Shown here: one piece after another, positions 1 through 8,058 of the stretch
Layout of the letters: every line of letters begins with the position of its first letter
Position numbering within the stretch: the first letter of the stretch is position 1
Assembly (NCBI GenBank): GCA_002714185.1
Contig: PAWM01000014.1
Span: 1 to 38,379, forward strand
Length of the DNA: 38,379 nucleotides
From: Flavobacteriales bacterium
GTDB lineage: Bacteria; Bacteroidota; Bacteroidia; Flavobacteriales; TMED113
Direction of reading: 5' to 3'
Notes under the pieces: model-generated
The model's input: only the letters and a program-made list of their open reading frames with translations
The model's database searches: none
What the model was told of the DNA's origin: nothing
Position numbers and translations under genes: made by a program

Positions 1-75
1 TGGGCGATACTGGATTCGAACCAGTGACCCCCTGCTTGTAAGGCAGGTGCTCTGAACCAACTGAGCTAATCGCCC
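1..75 (-). tRNA. tRNA-Val (anticodon UAC)
   Basis: The reverse strand folds as a complete cloverleaf. The acceptor stem pairs GGGCGAT (75-69) with ATCGCCC (8-2), and the discriminator base A is at position 1. A D-arm with AGCTCAGTTGGT and a T-arm with GGTTCGAATCC are present. The anticodon stem CCTGC/GCAGG encloses the loop CTTACAA, giving anticodon UAC (valine). The gene starts at the very first base of the window, so whether CCA is encoded cannot be seen. It lies 29 nt downstream of folC on the same strand. Confidence 0.96.
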
Positions 76-104
76 TAATAAAGAATGCAAATATATAAAT
101 CTAT

Positions 105-1325
105 TCAAATATTATCCAAATATTTTAATATATCTGACACAATAAATGTACTTCCAGTAATAATGATTAAATCATGATTAGTACATTTTTTAGATATAAA
201 TTCATATGCATTATACGAATAATCAAATATTTTATAAGATAAATTATGATTAATAAAAATATATTCAATTTTACTTGGATTAATAATTCTCTTATTTAAA
301 CTTCCACATATATAATAATTATATTCCTTGGGAAGTAAAGCAATAATACTTTCATAATCCTTATCTGAAGAAAATCCTAAAACTAAATGTTTCGTCTTAT
401 TTTCTGTTTTTATTTGATTTAATAAAGATTTAATTGCAGAAACATTGTGAGCAATATCACATACTACTGTTGGGTTTTTTGAAATAATTTGCCACCTACC
501 TAATAAACCTGTATTATCAATAACTTTACTTAATCCACTAATTATATTCTGATTAGATATTGCACATCCAAAATCATTTAAAATATCTATAGCTGTCACT
601 GCAGTATTAATATTATTTAATTGATAGTCACCTTTTAACTGACAATCATACTGAAATTTTTTTGAATAAAATATAGGGGAATTTAATTCATGAGCTTTTT
701 TTAAAATAATATCTAAACACTTATTTTTTTCACCGACTAAAACAGGTATATTTTTTTTTATGATACCTGCCTTTTCTGCTGTAATCAAATCTAAAGAATC
801 ACCTAATAAATGCGTGTGATCGATTGAAACGTTGGTAATTATAGATAATTTAGGTGTAATAACATTTGTCGCATCTAAACGACCACCTAGTCCAACCTCC
901 ACAACAGCAAAATCTACTTTTTTATAATAAAAATAACTAAATGCTAGTGCTACATTCATTTCAAAAAAAGACATTTTAGTATTTATGAATTCAACTTTAT
1001 GTCTTTGAATAAAATCTACAATGAAATTTTGATCAATAACCTCACTATTAATCTTAATTCGTTCTCTAAAGTCTAAAATGTGAGGTGAAGTAAATAAACC
1101 AACTTTTAATCCAGCTTCTTGAAGAACCGAACTTAATATATGTGAAACAGAACCTTTTCCATTTGTACCTCCGACATGAATTGTTTTAAAATAATTATAA
1201 TACTCATTATTGTTTTTAAAAAAATTTAAAACATTTGTTATATCTTTTTTATATGCAATTTTTCCGTCTGATTGATATGAGGGAAATTGATTATATAACC
1301 AATCAATTGTCTCTTGATAATTCAT
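105..1325 (-). CDS. folC: Bifunctional folylpolyglutamate synthase / dihydrofolate synthase
   Basis: Cytoplasmic Mur-ligase-family enzyme that adds glutamate to dihydropteroate and to reduced folates. The 406-residue length is normal. The ATP-binding P-loop VGGTNGKGSV is at residues 51-60. The family motifs SPHILDFRERI (about 80-90) and EVGLGGRLDATN (about 142-155) follow. TAEKAGIIK carries the lysine that is carbamylated in this family, and DIAHN stands at the usual DGAHN position. The ATG overlaps the tonB stop by one base, so it is the last protein gene of the dehydrogenase-nhaD-exbBD-tonB unit. pabB, also a folate gene, lies elsewhere in the window. Function is assigned from family motifs. 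Confidence 0.95.
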   Translation of the reverse strand: MNYQETIDWLYNQFPSYQSDGKIAYKKDITNVLNFFKNNNEYYNYFKTIHVGGTNGKGSVSHILSSVLQEAGLKVGLFTSPHILDFRERIKINSEVIDQNFIVDFIQRHKVEFINTKMSFFEMNVALAFSYFYYKKVDFAVVEVGLGGRLDATNVITPKLSIITNVSIDHTHLLGDSLDLITAEKAGIIKKNIPVLVGEKNKCLDIILKKAHELNSPIFYSKKFQYDCQLKGDYQLNNINTAVTAIDILNDFGCAISNQNIISGLSKVIDNTGLLGRWQIISKNPTVVCDIAHNVSAIKSLLNQIKTENKTKHLVLGFSSDKDYESIIALLPKEYNYYICGSLNKRIINPSKIEYIFINHNLSYKIFDYSYNAYEFISKKCTNHDLIIITGSTFIVSDILKYLDNI

Positions 1326-2059
1326 TAATATTTCTGAAAATTATAGGTTATATATCCTGCTTGTTTTTCTGGTGCATCTTCAAGAGGAGTCCAGGTTGTT
1401 TTTAAAGCAGCTTCTGTAGCTTCTTTTAATAAACAAGGAGCTGACTCAGTACTTCCTCTAATACCAGCATCTGCTTGTATAGTTATTCCTTGTCGATTTA
1501 CGATTACACGAACAATTATTGTTCCAGTTTCGTCACAAGAATACTTTGGTTTAATTTTTCTTACAGGGTCTCTAAATTCAGATAGAGAATAACCATCCTG
1601 GCCATAATCAGCTTCAACCTGATCATTATTCAATGCATTACTTGGGTCACTAAGATCTGATTGCTTAACACTATCTTTTAAATGATTTTCATTAATCACT
1701 AATAAAGCATTCTTTAATTCAGAACTAATTTCTAAAGATGGTTCAGGAGCAATATTCTCAGCAAAAGTTATTGTATCTTCATTGTTATTCATATTAATAG
1801 TAGAACTCTCATCCACAACAACTTTTTCAGTAGAGGTTTCATTACTCATTTTTAATTCATTTAATTGTAATTCATTAATAGCTTCATTTTTATTATCAAA
1901 TACATTTTCATTACTATAAGGAACAAATTCTATTTCCACACCTTGTGGAATTTCAACAGAGGTATAACCAATTGAGGAAAAAAAGGCAATAATCAATAAA
2001 CCTATATGAAAAAATACAGTTCCAAAAAAACCAAACTTTTTACTCTTAGTTGTAAACAT
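1325..2059 (-). CDS. tonB: Energy transducer TonB
   Basis: Inner-membrane anchored protein that passes proton-motive force from ExbBD to outer-membrane TonB-dependent receptors. A single membrane segment lies at about residues 10-30 after a basic N-terminus. A long Asn/Glu/Ser-rich linker (about 45-160) spans the periplasm, and it lacks the Pro-Lys repeats of enterobacterial TonB. The C-terminal domain (about 165-244) has the strand pattern GTIIVRVIVNRQG and ends in ITYNFQKY. It contains two cysteines (KYSC and APCLL), as in many flavobacterial TonB domains. It sits directly after exbD (6 nt gap) and shares one base with folC. The gene symbol is by family and context. Confidence 0.85.
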   Translation of the reverse strand: MFTTKSKKFGFFGTVFFHIGLLIIAFFSSIGYTSVEIPQGVEIEFVPYSNENVFDNKNEAINELQLNELKMSNETSTEKVVVDESSTINMNNNEDTITFAENIAPEPSLEISSELKNALLVINENHLKDSVKQSDLSDPSNALNNDQVEADYGQDGYSLSEFRDPVRKIKPKYSCDETGTIIVRVIVNRQGITIQADAGIRGSTESAPCLLKEATEAALKTTWTPLEDAPEKQAGYITYNFQKY

Positions 2060-2065
2060 ATTTAA

Positions 2066-2458
2066 TTAATTTGTTTGTGTTGCTAGAACAATCTTATAAT
2101 TATTTCTATATGCTAAATCTATTATTTCAACAGCATATTCTATTGGTATAGTTTTTGCCGCTCTTAAGACTATAGTTGGATTTTCAATAGCATTATATTG
2201 TTCTCGAATTTTAGATTCTAAAAATACTGGCTCCACAGCTTCATTATTAATAAAATATCTTAAGTCATTCGTAATTGAAATAGATAATGTTTGCTGTTTA
2301 AGTACATCAGCTGAACTAGTTGGAAGTTCTATTTTCAATGCATTTGTGGTAACTAATGTAGAAGTCAACATAAAAAAAATTAATAATAAAAACACTATGT
2401 CTGTCATCGATGACATATTAAAGTTGGGATTAATTTTATTTTGAGATATCAAGGACAT
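2066..2458 (-). CDS. exbD: Biopolymer transport protein ExbD
   Basis: Partner of ExbB in the proton channel that energises TonB. It is 130 residues long, with a short cytoplasmic N-terminus, one transmembrane helix at about residues 17-37 (MTDIVFLLLIFFML) and a small periplasmic domain. Asp20 at the start of the helix is the conserved proton-carrying aspartate of the ExbD/TolR family. Its ATG overlaps the exbB stop codon by one base (TAATG), implying translational coupling. TolR is an alternative label, but the adjacent tonB gene favours ExbD. Confidence 0.9.
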   Translation of the reverse strand: MSLISQNKINPNFNMSSMTDIVFLLLIFFMLTSTLVTTNALKIELPTSSADVLKQQTLSISITNDLRYFINNEAVEPVFLESKIREQYNAIENPTIVLRAAKTIPIEYAVEIIDLAYRNNYKIVLATQTN

Positions 2459-3171
2459 TAGTTATTTTTTTTATCATATATCAAATCTAAAAACTCAATG
2501 GACATTGTCTCCATTTTATGAACTGCTTTTGTGATTTTAGATACTAAATAATTATAGCTTATATAGGCAATAATTCCTACAATTAGTCCTGCTACAGTAG
2601 TTGTCATAGCTGTATAAATACCTTTTGACAACATCTCGATATCAATCTGACCGCCAGCACTTGCCATCTCATAAAATGCTAATACCATTCCAATAACAGT
2701 TCCTAAAAACCCAATCATTGGAGCGACACCAGATATTGTTCCTAAAATAGCTAAATTATTTTCTAATTTTGACAATTCTAGTTTACCAACATTATTAATT
2801 GATGTTGATATATCCTCTAAAGATTTTTCAATCCTAATAATACCTTTTTCTAACATTCTTGCTATTGGAGTATCAGTGTTCTGACATAAATCTATTGCGG
2901 AAGAGTACTTTCCATCATGTAAAAAATCTTTAATAGAATGAAAAAAGTAATCATCCTCTTTAAGCGCTTTTTTTATAGAAACTAATCTTTCAATAAATAG
3001 ATATACTGTAATTATAGATAAACAAAATAAAATCATTATTATAATTTGACCAGCTAAACCACCCTGCAGAAATAACTGAAAAACAGAAATGTCGCTAGCT
3101 TCAGTACTCACAATAGATTCCTGTGACAATAATAAACTGTCTGTTTGCAATAAAATTGAATTCAATAACAT
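2458..3171 (-). CDS. exbB: MotA/TolQ/ExbB family proton channel protein
   Basis: Inner-membrane channel subunit working with ExbD and TonB. It is 237 residues with three membrane segments: about 35-58, 140-165 and 185-208. The diagnostic stretch LGTISGVAPMIGFLGTVIGM spans the second helix, followed by TAMTTTVAGLIVG in the third. The cytoplasmic loop between the first two helices carries KLENNLAIL. It follows nhaD by 15 nt and overlaps exbD by one base. TolQ is possible from sequence alone; context makes ExbB more likely. Confidence 0.9.
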   Translation of the reverse strand: MLLNSILLQTDSLLLSQESIVSTEASDISVFQLFLQGGLAGQIIIMILFCLSIITVYLFIERLVSIKKALKEDDYFFHSIKDFLHDGKYSSAIDLCQNTDTPIARMLEKGIIRIEKSLEDISTSINNVGKLELSKLENNLAILGTISGVAPMIGFLGTVIGMVLAFYEMASAGGQIDIEMLSKGIYTAMTTTVAGLIVGIIAYISYNYLVSKITKAVHKMETMSIEFLDLIYDKKNN

Positions 3172-3186
3172 AATAACTTATTTAAT

Positions 3187-4479
3187 TTATAATAATCCTA
3201 ATAAAATATACGTTAATGCACCGTATATGTAACCTAATAAAGCTAAAAAAGATATTTTTTTAACATACCAGATAAAATCTATTTTTAAAATCCCCATCAC
3301 TGCAACACCAGCTGCAGACCCAATTATTAACACACTACCACCAGTACCTGCACAATATGCTAAAAATTCCCAAAAAATTCCATCCTGGGCAAAAACTCCA
3401 AATTCGTCAATTGGATACATCCCCATAGCTCCTGCTACTAAAGGAACATTATCAACTATTGAAGATAGTAAACCAATAACAACATTAATAACGTAAATAT
3501 TACCTATAGTATTGTTTAAATAATTAGCAACACTATTTAATATACCTGAAGATTGTAAACAAGAAACAGCTAATAAGATTCCTAAAAAAAAGAAAATTGT
3601 TGCTGTATCAATCTTACGTAAAACACCCACAACACTTAAAGATAATTTATTTTCTATTTTTTTATTTTTATGCAATAATTCTGTTGAAAGCCAAAGTATA
3701 CCTAAACTTAATAACATACCCATATAAGGTGGTAAATGTGTGACAGTTTTAAATACTGGAACAAATAATAAACCTAATACACCTCCAAAAAAAACAAAGT
3801 TTCTTTCAAATGAATTAGTGAAATTTATTTTATGCTCATTAAGTTCATTTAATTTAGGTTTATTAATATTTCCTTTAATTTTGAAGGATAAATAAATTAA
3901 GGGAACAACCATACATACAATACTATGGATAAATATTGAAGTAATAATATTTAAAGCCGTGACCTGACCGCCAATCCAAAGCATAATGGTAGTTACATCT
4001 CCAATAGGAGACCAAGCACCACCTGCATTACATGCAAGTATTAACATACCGCCAAAAAACCAAATATCATTCTTGTCTTTAATTAGTTTTGGTAATAATG
4101 CAGCCATAACAATAGCTGTAGTTAAATTATCGAGTACAGCGGATAAGAAAAATCCTAAAAATGAAAGAATCCAAAGTAATTTTATTCTAGAATTAGTATT
4201 TATTTTATCTGTAATTATAGCAAAACCTTGATGTGCATCAACCAATTCTACAATAGTCATAGCACCTAATAAAAAAAATAATATTTCTGAAATATGAATT
4301 AAATGATGTTGAAGTTCCTTGTATACAAAAAGAGGGTCTCCTGCATAAAATAAAGCAAAAACACTCCAACATAAAATACCTGTAATTAATGCACTAGCTG
4401 CTTTGTCAATTTTAAAAGGATGCTCCAGTGCTATAAAAAAATAGCCAACAATAAATATAAAAATAATAGCCGATAACAT
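3187..4479 (-). CDS. nhaD: Na+/H+ antiporter NhaD family
   Basis: Polytopic inner-membrane ion transporter of the IT superfamily that exports Na+ in exchange for H+. It is 430 residues, hydrophobic throughout, with about eleven predicted membrane segments. The signature region around residues 150-170 (CNAGGAWSPIGDVTTIMLW) and the second half-repeat (SSIVDNVPLVAGAMGM) match NhaD. The ATG is directly next to the stop of the upstream amino-acid dehydrogenase with no intervening base, and exbB begins 15 nt downstream. Placement with ExbBD-TonB links sodium extrusion and proton-driven outer-membrane uptake in one transcript, which suits a marine lifestyle; this is an inference. Confidence 0.88.
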   Translation of the reverse strand: MLSAIIFIFIVGYFFIALEHPFKIDKAASALITGILCWSVFALFYAGDPLFVYKELQHHLIHISEILFFLLGAMTIVELVDAHQGFAIITDKINTNSRIKLLWILSFLGFFLSAVLDNLTTAIVMAALLPKLIKDKNDIWFFGGMLILACNAGGAWSPIGDVTTIMLWIGGQVTALNIITSIFIHSIVCMVVPLIYLSFKIKGNINKPKLNELNEHKINFTNSFERNFVFFGGVLGLLFVPVFKTVTHLPPYMGMLLSLGILWLSTELLHKNKKIENKLSLSVVGVLRKIDTATIFFFLGILLAVSCLQSSGILNSVANYLNNTIGNIYVINVVIGLLSSIVDNVPLVAGAMGMYPIDEFGVFAQDGIFWEFLAYCAGTGGSVLIIGSAAGVAVMGILKIDFIWYVKKISFLALLGYIYGALTYILLGLL

Positions 4480-5721
4480 TTATTTCTTTTTAAGGGTTAA
4501 TTTTTTTAATGCAATTTCCAATGCATTTGACATAATTAAATTAGGATTAGAACTAGTATTAAAACATTCTACTAATGCATTCCGAATAATAATTGAACAA
4601 TCATTAAAAATTGCATAATCATTTAAATCATCTCTTCTTTCTTCCATTAAATATGCAAACACTCTTGCCATACCACAATTGGATATAAAATCAGGGATAA
4701 CACTTAATCTTTTATCAGCATATTCTGCAATAGGGCCATAAAATATTTCTTGGTCAGCAAATGGAACATTTGCTCCGGATGCGATTAAAGTTAAACCAGA
4801 TTGAATTAACCTTTCAATATGTTCTAAATTAATTAATCTCGAAGCTGCACATGGAATAAAAACATCTGCAGAAATATCCCAAATAATATTATTGATTTCT
4901 TCATAAGAAAGGAGATTAGGTGATGTTAATTCATTGCTTTTTTTATTTAAAAAAAGTTTTTTTATATCATTAAACGAGAATCCTTTTTCATTAATTAAAC
5001 CACCATTTTTATCAATAATTCCAACAATGATAAATCCTGCTTGTGCAAGATAATATGCTGCTGATGCACCGACATTCCCCCAGCCTTGAACTATAACTTT
5101 TTTCGATTCTATTTCCTTTCCCCATATATCAAAATAATGCTTTACAGATTCCGATACACCGAATCCTGTAATCATATCAGCAACTAAAATATCTTTATTT
5201 GGATCTGGTGAATAATTAAGATCTAATATTTTTTTCTTAACACCATATCTTAATTGTCCTATTCTATTAATTTTTTCTGGAGATGATGGATGATAATGCC
5301 CTGAAAAAATACCTTCTTGAGGGTGCCAAACACCACAATCTTCTGTAATGGGTATTACTTCATGTACCTCATCAATATTTAAATCTCCGCCTGTACCATA
5401 GTAATGTTTTAAAAGTGGTGAAACAGCTTTATACCAACGTTTTAATACACCATGTTTTCGAGGATCACTTGGGTCAAAATTGATACCTGATTTAGCTCCA
5501 CCGATTGGTGGTCCGCAAACTGTGAATTTAATCTCCATCGTTTTAGCAAGTGACAAAACTTCATATTTTGATAAACCATTTCTCATTCTAGTGCCCCCAC
5601 CGGCTGCTCCGCCTCTCAAAGAATTAATAACAACCCAACCTGTTGCATTTGTTTCTGAATCATTCCATTCAAATACAATTTCTGGTTGTTTATTTTCATA
5701 TTGGTTTAAAAGATTTTTCAT
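4480..5721 (-). CDS. Glu/Leu/Phe/Val dehydrogenase family enzyme
   Basis: NAD(P)-dependent oxidative deaminase of an L-amino acid, 413 residues. The N-terminal dimerisation/substrate domain has RGGAAGGGTRM (about 36-46) and PIGGAKSGINFDP (about 72-84), whose lysine is the catalytic position. GTGGDLNIDE follows. The Rossmann domain carries GWGNVGASAAYYLAQAG (about 214-230), with the acidic residue for ribose binding in IIDKNGG. CAASRLI and ASGANVPF replace the usual PAAL and EGANGP segments. The motifs mix glutamate- and branched-chain-dehydrogenase features, so the substrate is left open. First gene of the nhaD-exbBD-tonB-folC unit. The 75 nt upstream are AT-rich and show no clear TANNTTTG box. 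Confidence 0.88.
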   Translation of the reverse strand: MKNLLNQYENKQPEIVFEWNDSETNATGWVVINSLRGGAAGGGTRMRNGLSKYEVLSLAKTMEIKFTVCGPPIGGAKSGINFDPSDPRKHGVLKRWYKAVSPLLKHYYGTGGDLNIDEVHEVIPITEDCGVWHPQEGIFSGHYHPSSPEKINRIGQLRYGVKKKILDLNYSPDPNKDILVADMITGFGVSESVKHYFDIWGKEIESKKVIVQGWGNVGASAAYYLAQAGFIIVGIIDKNGGLINEKGFSFNDIKKLFLNKKSNELTSPNLLSYEEINNIIWDISADVFIPCAASRLINLEHIERLIQSGLTLIASGANVPFADQEIFYGPIAEYADKRLSVIPDFISNCGMARVFAYLMEERRDDLNDYAIFNDCSIIIRNALVECFNTSSNPNLIMSNALEIALKKLTLKKK

Positions 5722-5796
5722 TTCAATTAAATATAATACGTAAAATTAATAAGTAACATGTATAAAAATAATAAGCTAATAAAATACTTTTCAACA

Positions 5797-6867
5797 TTAT
5801 ACTAAATAAACATCTCCTGAAGAATGATCTTTGTGTGCACCTGTAACAGAAGCTATACAATTATTTTCATTTAACATTCTTAACACACCTAAAAAACCAA
5901 ATACTATTGCCTCTTTATAATTAACTATATCAACATCAGGAATAATTAAATTAGTTGAGGTCAAAGCATCTAATCTTTTAATCAAATACTTGTTAAATGC
6001 ACCACCACCACTTAATAATGAATTAGAAATATCCATTTTTAAAAAATTAAGAGAAATTTGAAATGCAATATGTTCCACAAATGTTGACAACAAATCGCGA
6101 GTATCAATTTTATATAAATCAATAAGTGAAATAAAATACTGTTCTACCAATTCCTTACCAATCGATTTTGGAATATCCAATTTATAATAATCTATATTAT
6201 TCAATATATTGAATAAATCATTATCTATTTTTCCATTTGATGCAATTTCACCAAATTCATCGTAATCTTTATTTAGTTTATTTGACAAATAATTTAAAAC
6301 CATATTACAAGGGCATATATCATAACCGTACAATTTATTATCAACTTCAAATGATATATTTGCAATCCCTCCTAAATTTAAACAGGATGAATATTCACTA
6401 AATAATAAATTATCACCTATTGGAACTAAAGGAGCACCTTGACCACCATAATCAATATCCTGTTGTCTGAAATTTGACACTACAGGGATATTTAATTTTT
6501 TAGCAATCACACGACCGTTACCAATTTGCTTAGTATATCCATTTACTGGGTCATGAAAAATGGTATGACCATGTGACGAAATCAAATCAACATTAAGCTT
6601 GTATTTTTTTATAAATAAATCAATATAAGATGCAATAGTACAACCAAAATCTATATCTATTTTAGAAAGTTTATATTCACCAGTAAAAGCTCGTAATAAA
6701 TCTGATTTAATTTGCTTTGTGTAGGCAAAAGTTTCAGATGCTACTAAGTTGAATTTCCACTTTTTTTTATGAACACAGTATTGTGCACAGGTAATGTCAA
6801 TTCCGTCCATTGAAGTTCCTGACATCACACCAATCACCAAAGATTTATCATTAATAATATTATGCAT
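5797..6867 (-). CDS. anmK: Anhydro-N-acetylmuramic acid kinase
   Basis: Cytoplasmic sugar kinase that recycles peptidoglycan-derived anhydro-MurNAc to MurNAc-6-phosphate. Motifs in order: VMSGTSMDGIDI (ATP phosphate loop), SHGHTIFHDP, QDIDYGGQGAPLVPIGD, LNLGGIANISF, and LLSGGGAFNKYL near the C-terminus. The loop normally written DTGPGNM is DICPCNM here. The ATG at 6867 (starting MHNIINDK) is preferred, giving 356 residues. The in-frame ATG 24 nt further upstream adds MLFFYFNN and would abut the likely -7 box of the divergent gene. Divergent from the acyl-CoA dehydrogenase, a pairing common in Flavobacteriales. Confidence 0.92.
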   Translation of the reverse strand: MHNIINDKSLVIGVMSGTSMDGIDITCAQYCVHKKKWKFNLVASETFAYTKQIKSDLLRAFTGEYKLSKIDIDFGCTIASYIDLFIKKYKLNVDLISSHGHTIFHDPVNGYTKQIGNGRVIAKKLNIPVVSNFRQQDIDYGGQGAPLVPIGDNLLFSEYSSCLNLGGIANISFEVDNKLYGYDICPCNMVLNYLSNKLNKDYDEFGEIASNGKIDNDLFNILNNIDYYKLDIPKSIGKELVEQYFISLIDLYKIDTRDLLSTFVEHIAFQISLNFLKMDISNSLLSGGGAFNKYLIKRLDALTSTNLIIPDVDIVNYKEAIVFGFLGVLRMLNENNCIASVTGAHKDHSSGDVYLV

Positions 6868-6891
6868 ATTATTAAAATAGAAAAAAAGCAT

Positions 6892-6899
6892 TAATTTTG
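6892..6899 (+). promoter_or_regulatory. Candidate -7 promoter box for acyl-CoA dehydrogenase
   Basis: TAATTTTG matches the Bacteroidota TANNTTTG -7 element. It sits 19 nt before the ATG at 6919, leaving a leader of roughly 12-14 nt. No good TTG -33 element is seen at the expected spacing (TTA at best), so this is only a candidate. Confidence 0.45.
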
Positions 6900-6918
6900 A
6901 TTCAATTATTACAATAAT

Positions 6919-8058
6919 ATGAACTTCGAATTATCAAATGAGCACAAATTAATAAGAGACTCTGCTAAAGATTTTGCACAACATGAACTATTACCAGGTG
7001 TAATAGAAAGAGATGAAAAGCAAGAATTTCCACATGATCAAATAAAAAAAATGGCATCAATGGGCTTCCTAGGAATGATGGTTAATCCAAAATATGGCGG
7101 AGGTGGGATGGATACGATATCCTATGTGTTAGCTATGGAAGAGATATCAAAAATTGATGCATCATGCTCTGTTATTATGTCAGTAAACAATTCACTAGTA
7201 TGCTGGGGAATAGAAAAATTTGGCAATGAAGAACAAAAAGAAAAATATCTTCCCATGCTGGCAAAAGGTGATGTGTTAGGTGCATTCTGCTTATCAGAAC
7301 CTGAAGCAGGATCTGATGCTACATCTCAAAGAACTACTGCTATTGATAAAGGTGATTATTATCTGCTAAATGGAACAAAAAATTGGATTACTAATGGAAA
7401 TAGTGCATCAATATATCTAGTTATTGCTCAAACTGAAGTAGAAAAAGGTCATAAGGGTATTAATGCATTTATTGTAGAAAAAAACTTTGAAGGAGTTGTT
7501 GTTGGAAAGAAAGAAAATAAATTAGGAATTAGAGCATCTGATACAACATCAATTATGTTTTCTGATGTGAAAGTTCCTAAAATTAATCGAATTGGTGATA
7601 ATGGTTTTGGATTTAAATTTGCTATGAAAACTTTGGAGGGAGGAAGAATTGGAATTGCATCACAAGCTCTTGGAATCGCATCAGGTGCATATGAATTAAG
7701 CCTAAGGTATTCACAAGAAAGAAAAGCCTTTGGAAAAGAGATTTATAAACATCAAGCAATTGCTTTTAAACTAGCAGATATGGCAACAGAAATTGATTGT
7801 GGTCGCCTGCTTTGTCTAAAAGCAGCATGGCAAAAAGATAATAATATAAATTATGCTGAAACTAGTTCGATGGCCAAGCTATACTGTGCAGAAAAAGCAA
7901 TGAGAATCACAACTGAAGCAGTTCAAATCCACGGAGGATACGGTTTTGTTAAAGAATATCATGTTGAAAGACTAATGAGATATGCTAAAATTACTCAAAT
8001 TTATGAAGGAACATCTGAGATACAAAAAATTGTCATTTCAAGATCTATTTTAAAATAA
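6919..8058 (+). CDS. Acyl-CoA dehydrogenase (short-chain/butyryl-CoA type)
   Basis: FAD-dependent enzyme catalysing the first step of fatty or branched acyl-CoA beta-oxidation. It is 379 residues, the usual length of soluble SCAD-type enzymes. Visible motifs are AFCLSEPEAGSDA (FAD/substrate loop, about 122-134), NWITNG, KLGIRASDT, LEGGRIGIASQALGIA (about 236-251), YSQERKAFGK, and the C-terminal GGYGFVKEYHVERLMRYAK followed by IYEGTSEIQ. The glutamate in YEGTSEIQ is at the position of the catalytic base. Its 3' end overlaps that of the convergent secreted-protein gene by 14 nt. Chain-length specificity cannot be read from the sequence. Confidence 0.93.
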   Translation: MNFELSNEHKLIRDSAKDFAQHELLPGVIERDEKQEFPHDQIKKMASMGFLGMMVNPKYGGGGMDTISYVLAMEEISKIDASCSVIMSVNNSLVCWGIEKFGNEEQKEKYLPMLAKGDVLGAFCLSEPEAGSDATSQRTTAIDKGDYYLLNGTKNWITNGNSASIYLVIAQTEVEKGHKGINAFIVEKNFEGVVVGKKENKLGIRASDTTSIMFSDVKVPKINRIGDNGFGFKFAMKTLEGGRIGIASQALGIASGAYELSLRYSQERKAFGKEIYKHQAIAFKLADMATEIDCGRLLCLKAAWQKDNNINYAETSSMAKLYCAEKAMRITTEAVQIHGGYGFVKEYHVERLMRYAKITQIYEGTSEIQKIVISRSILK

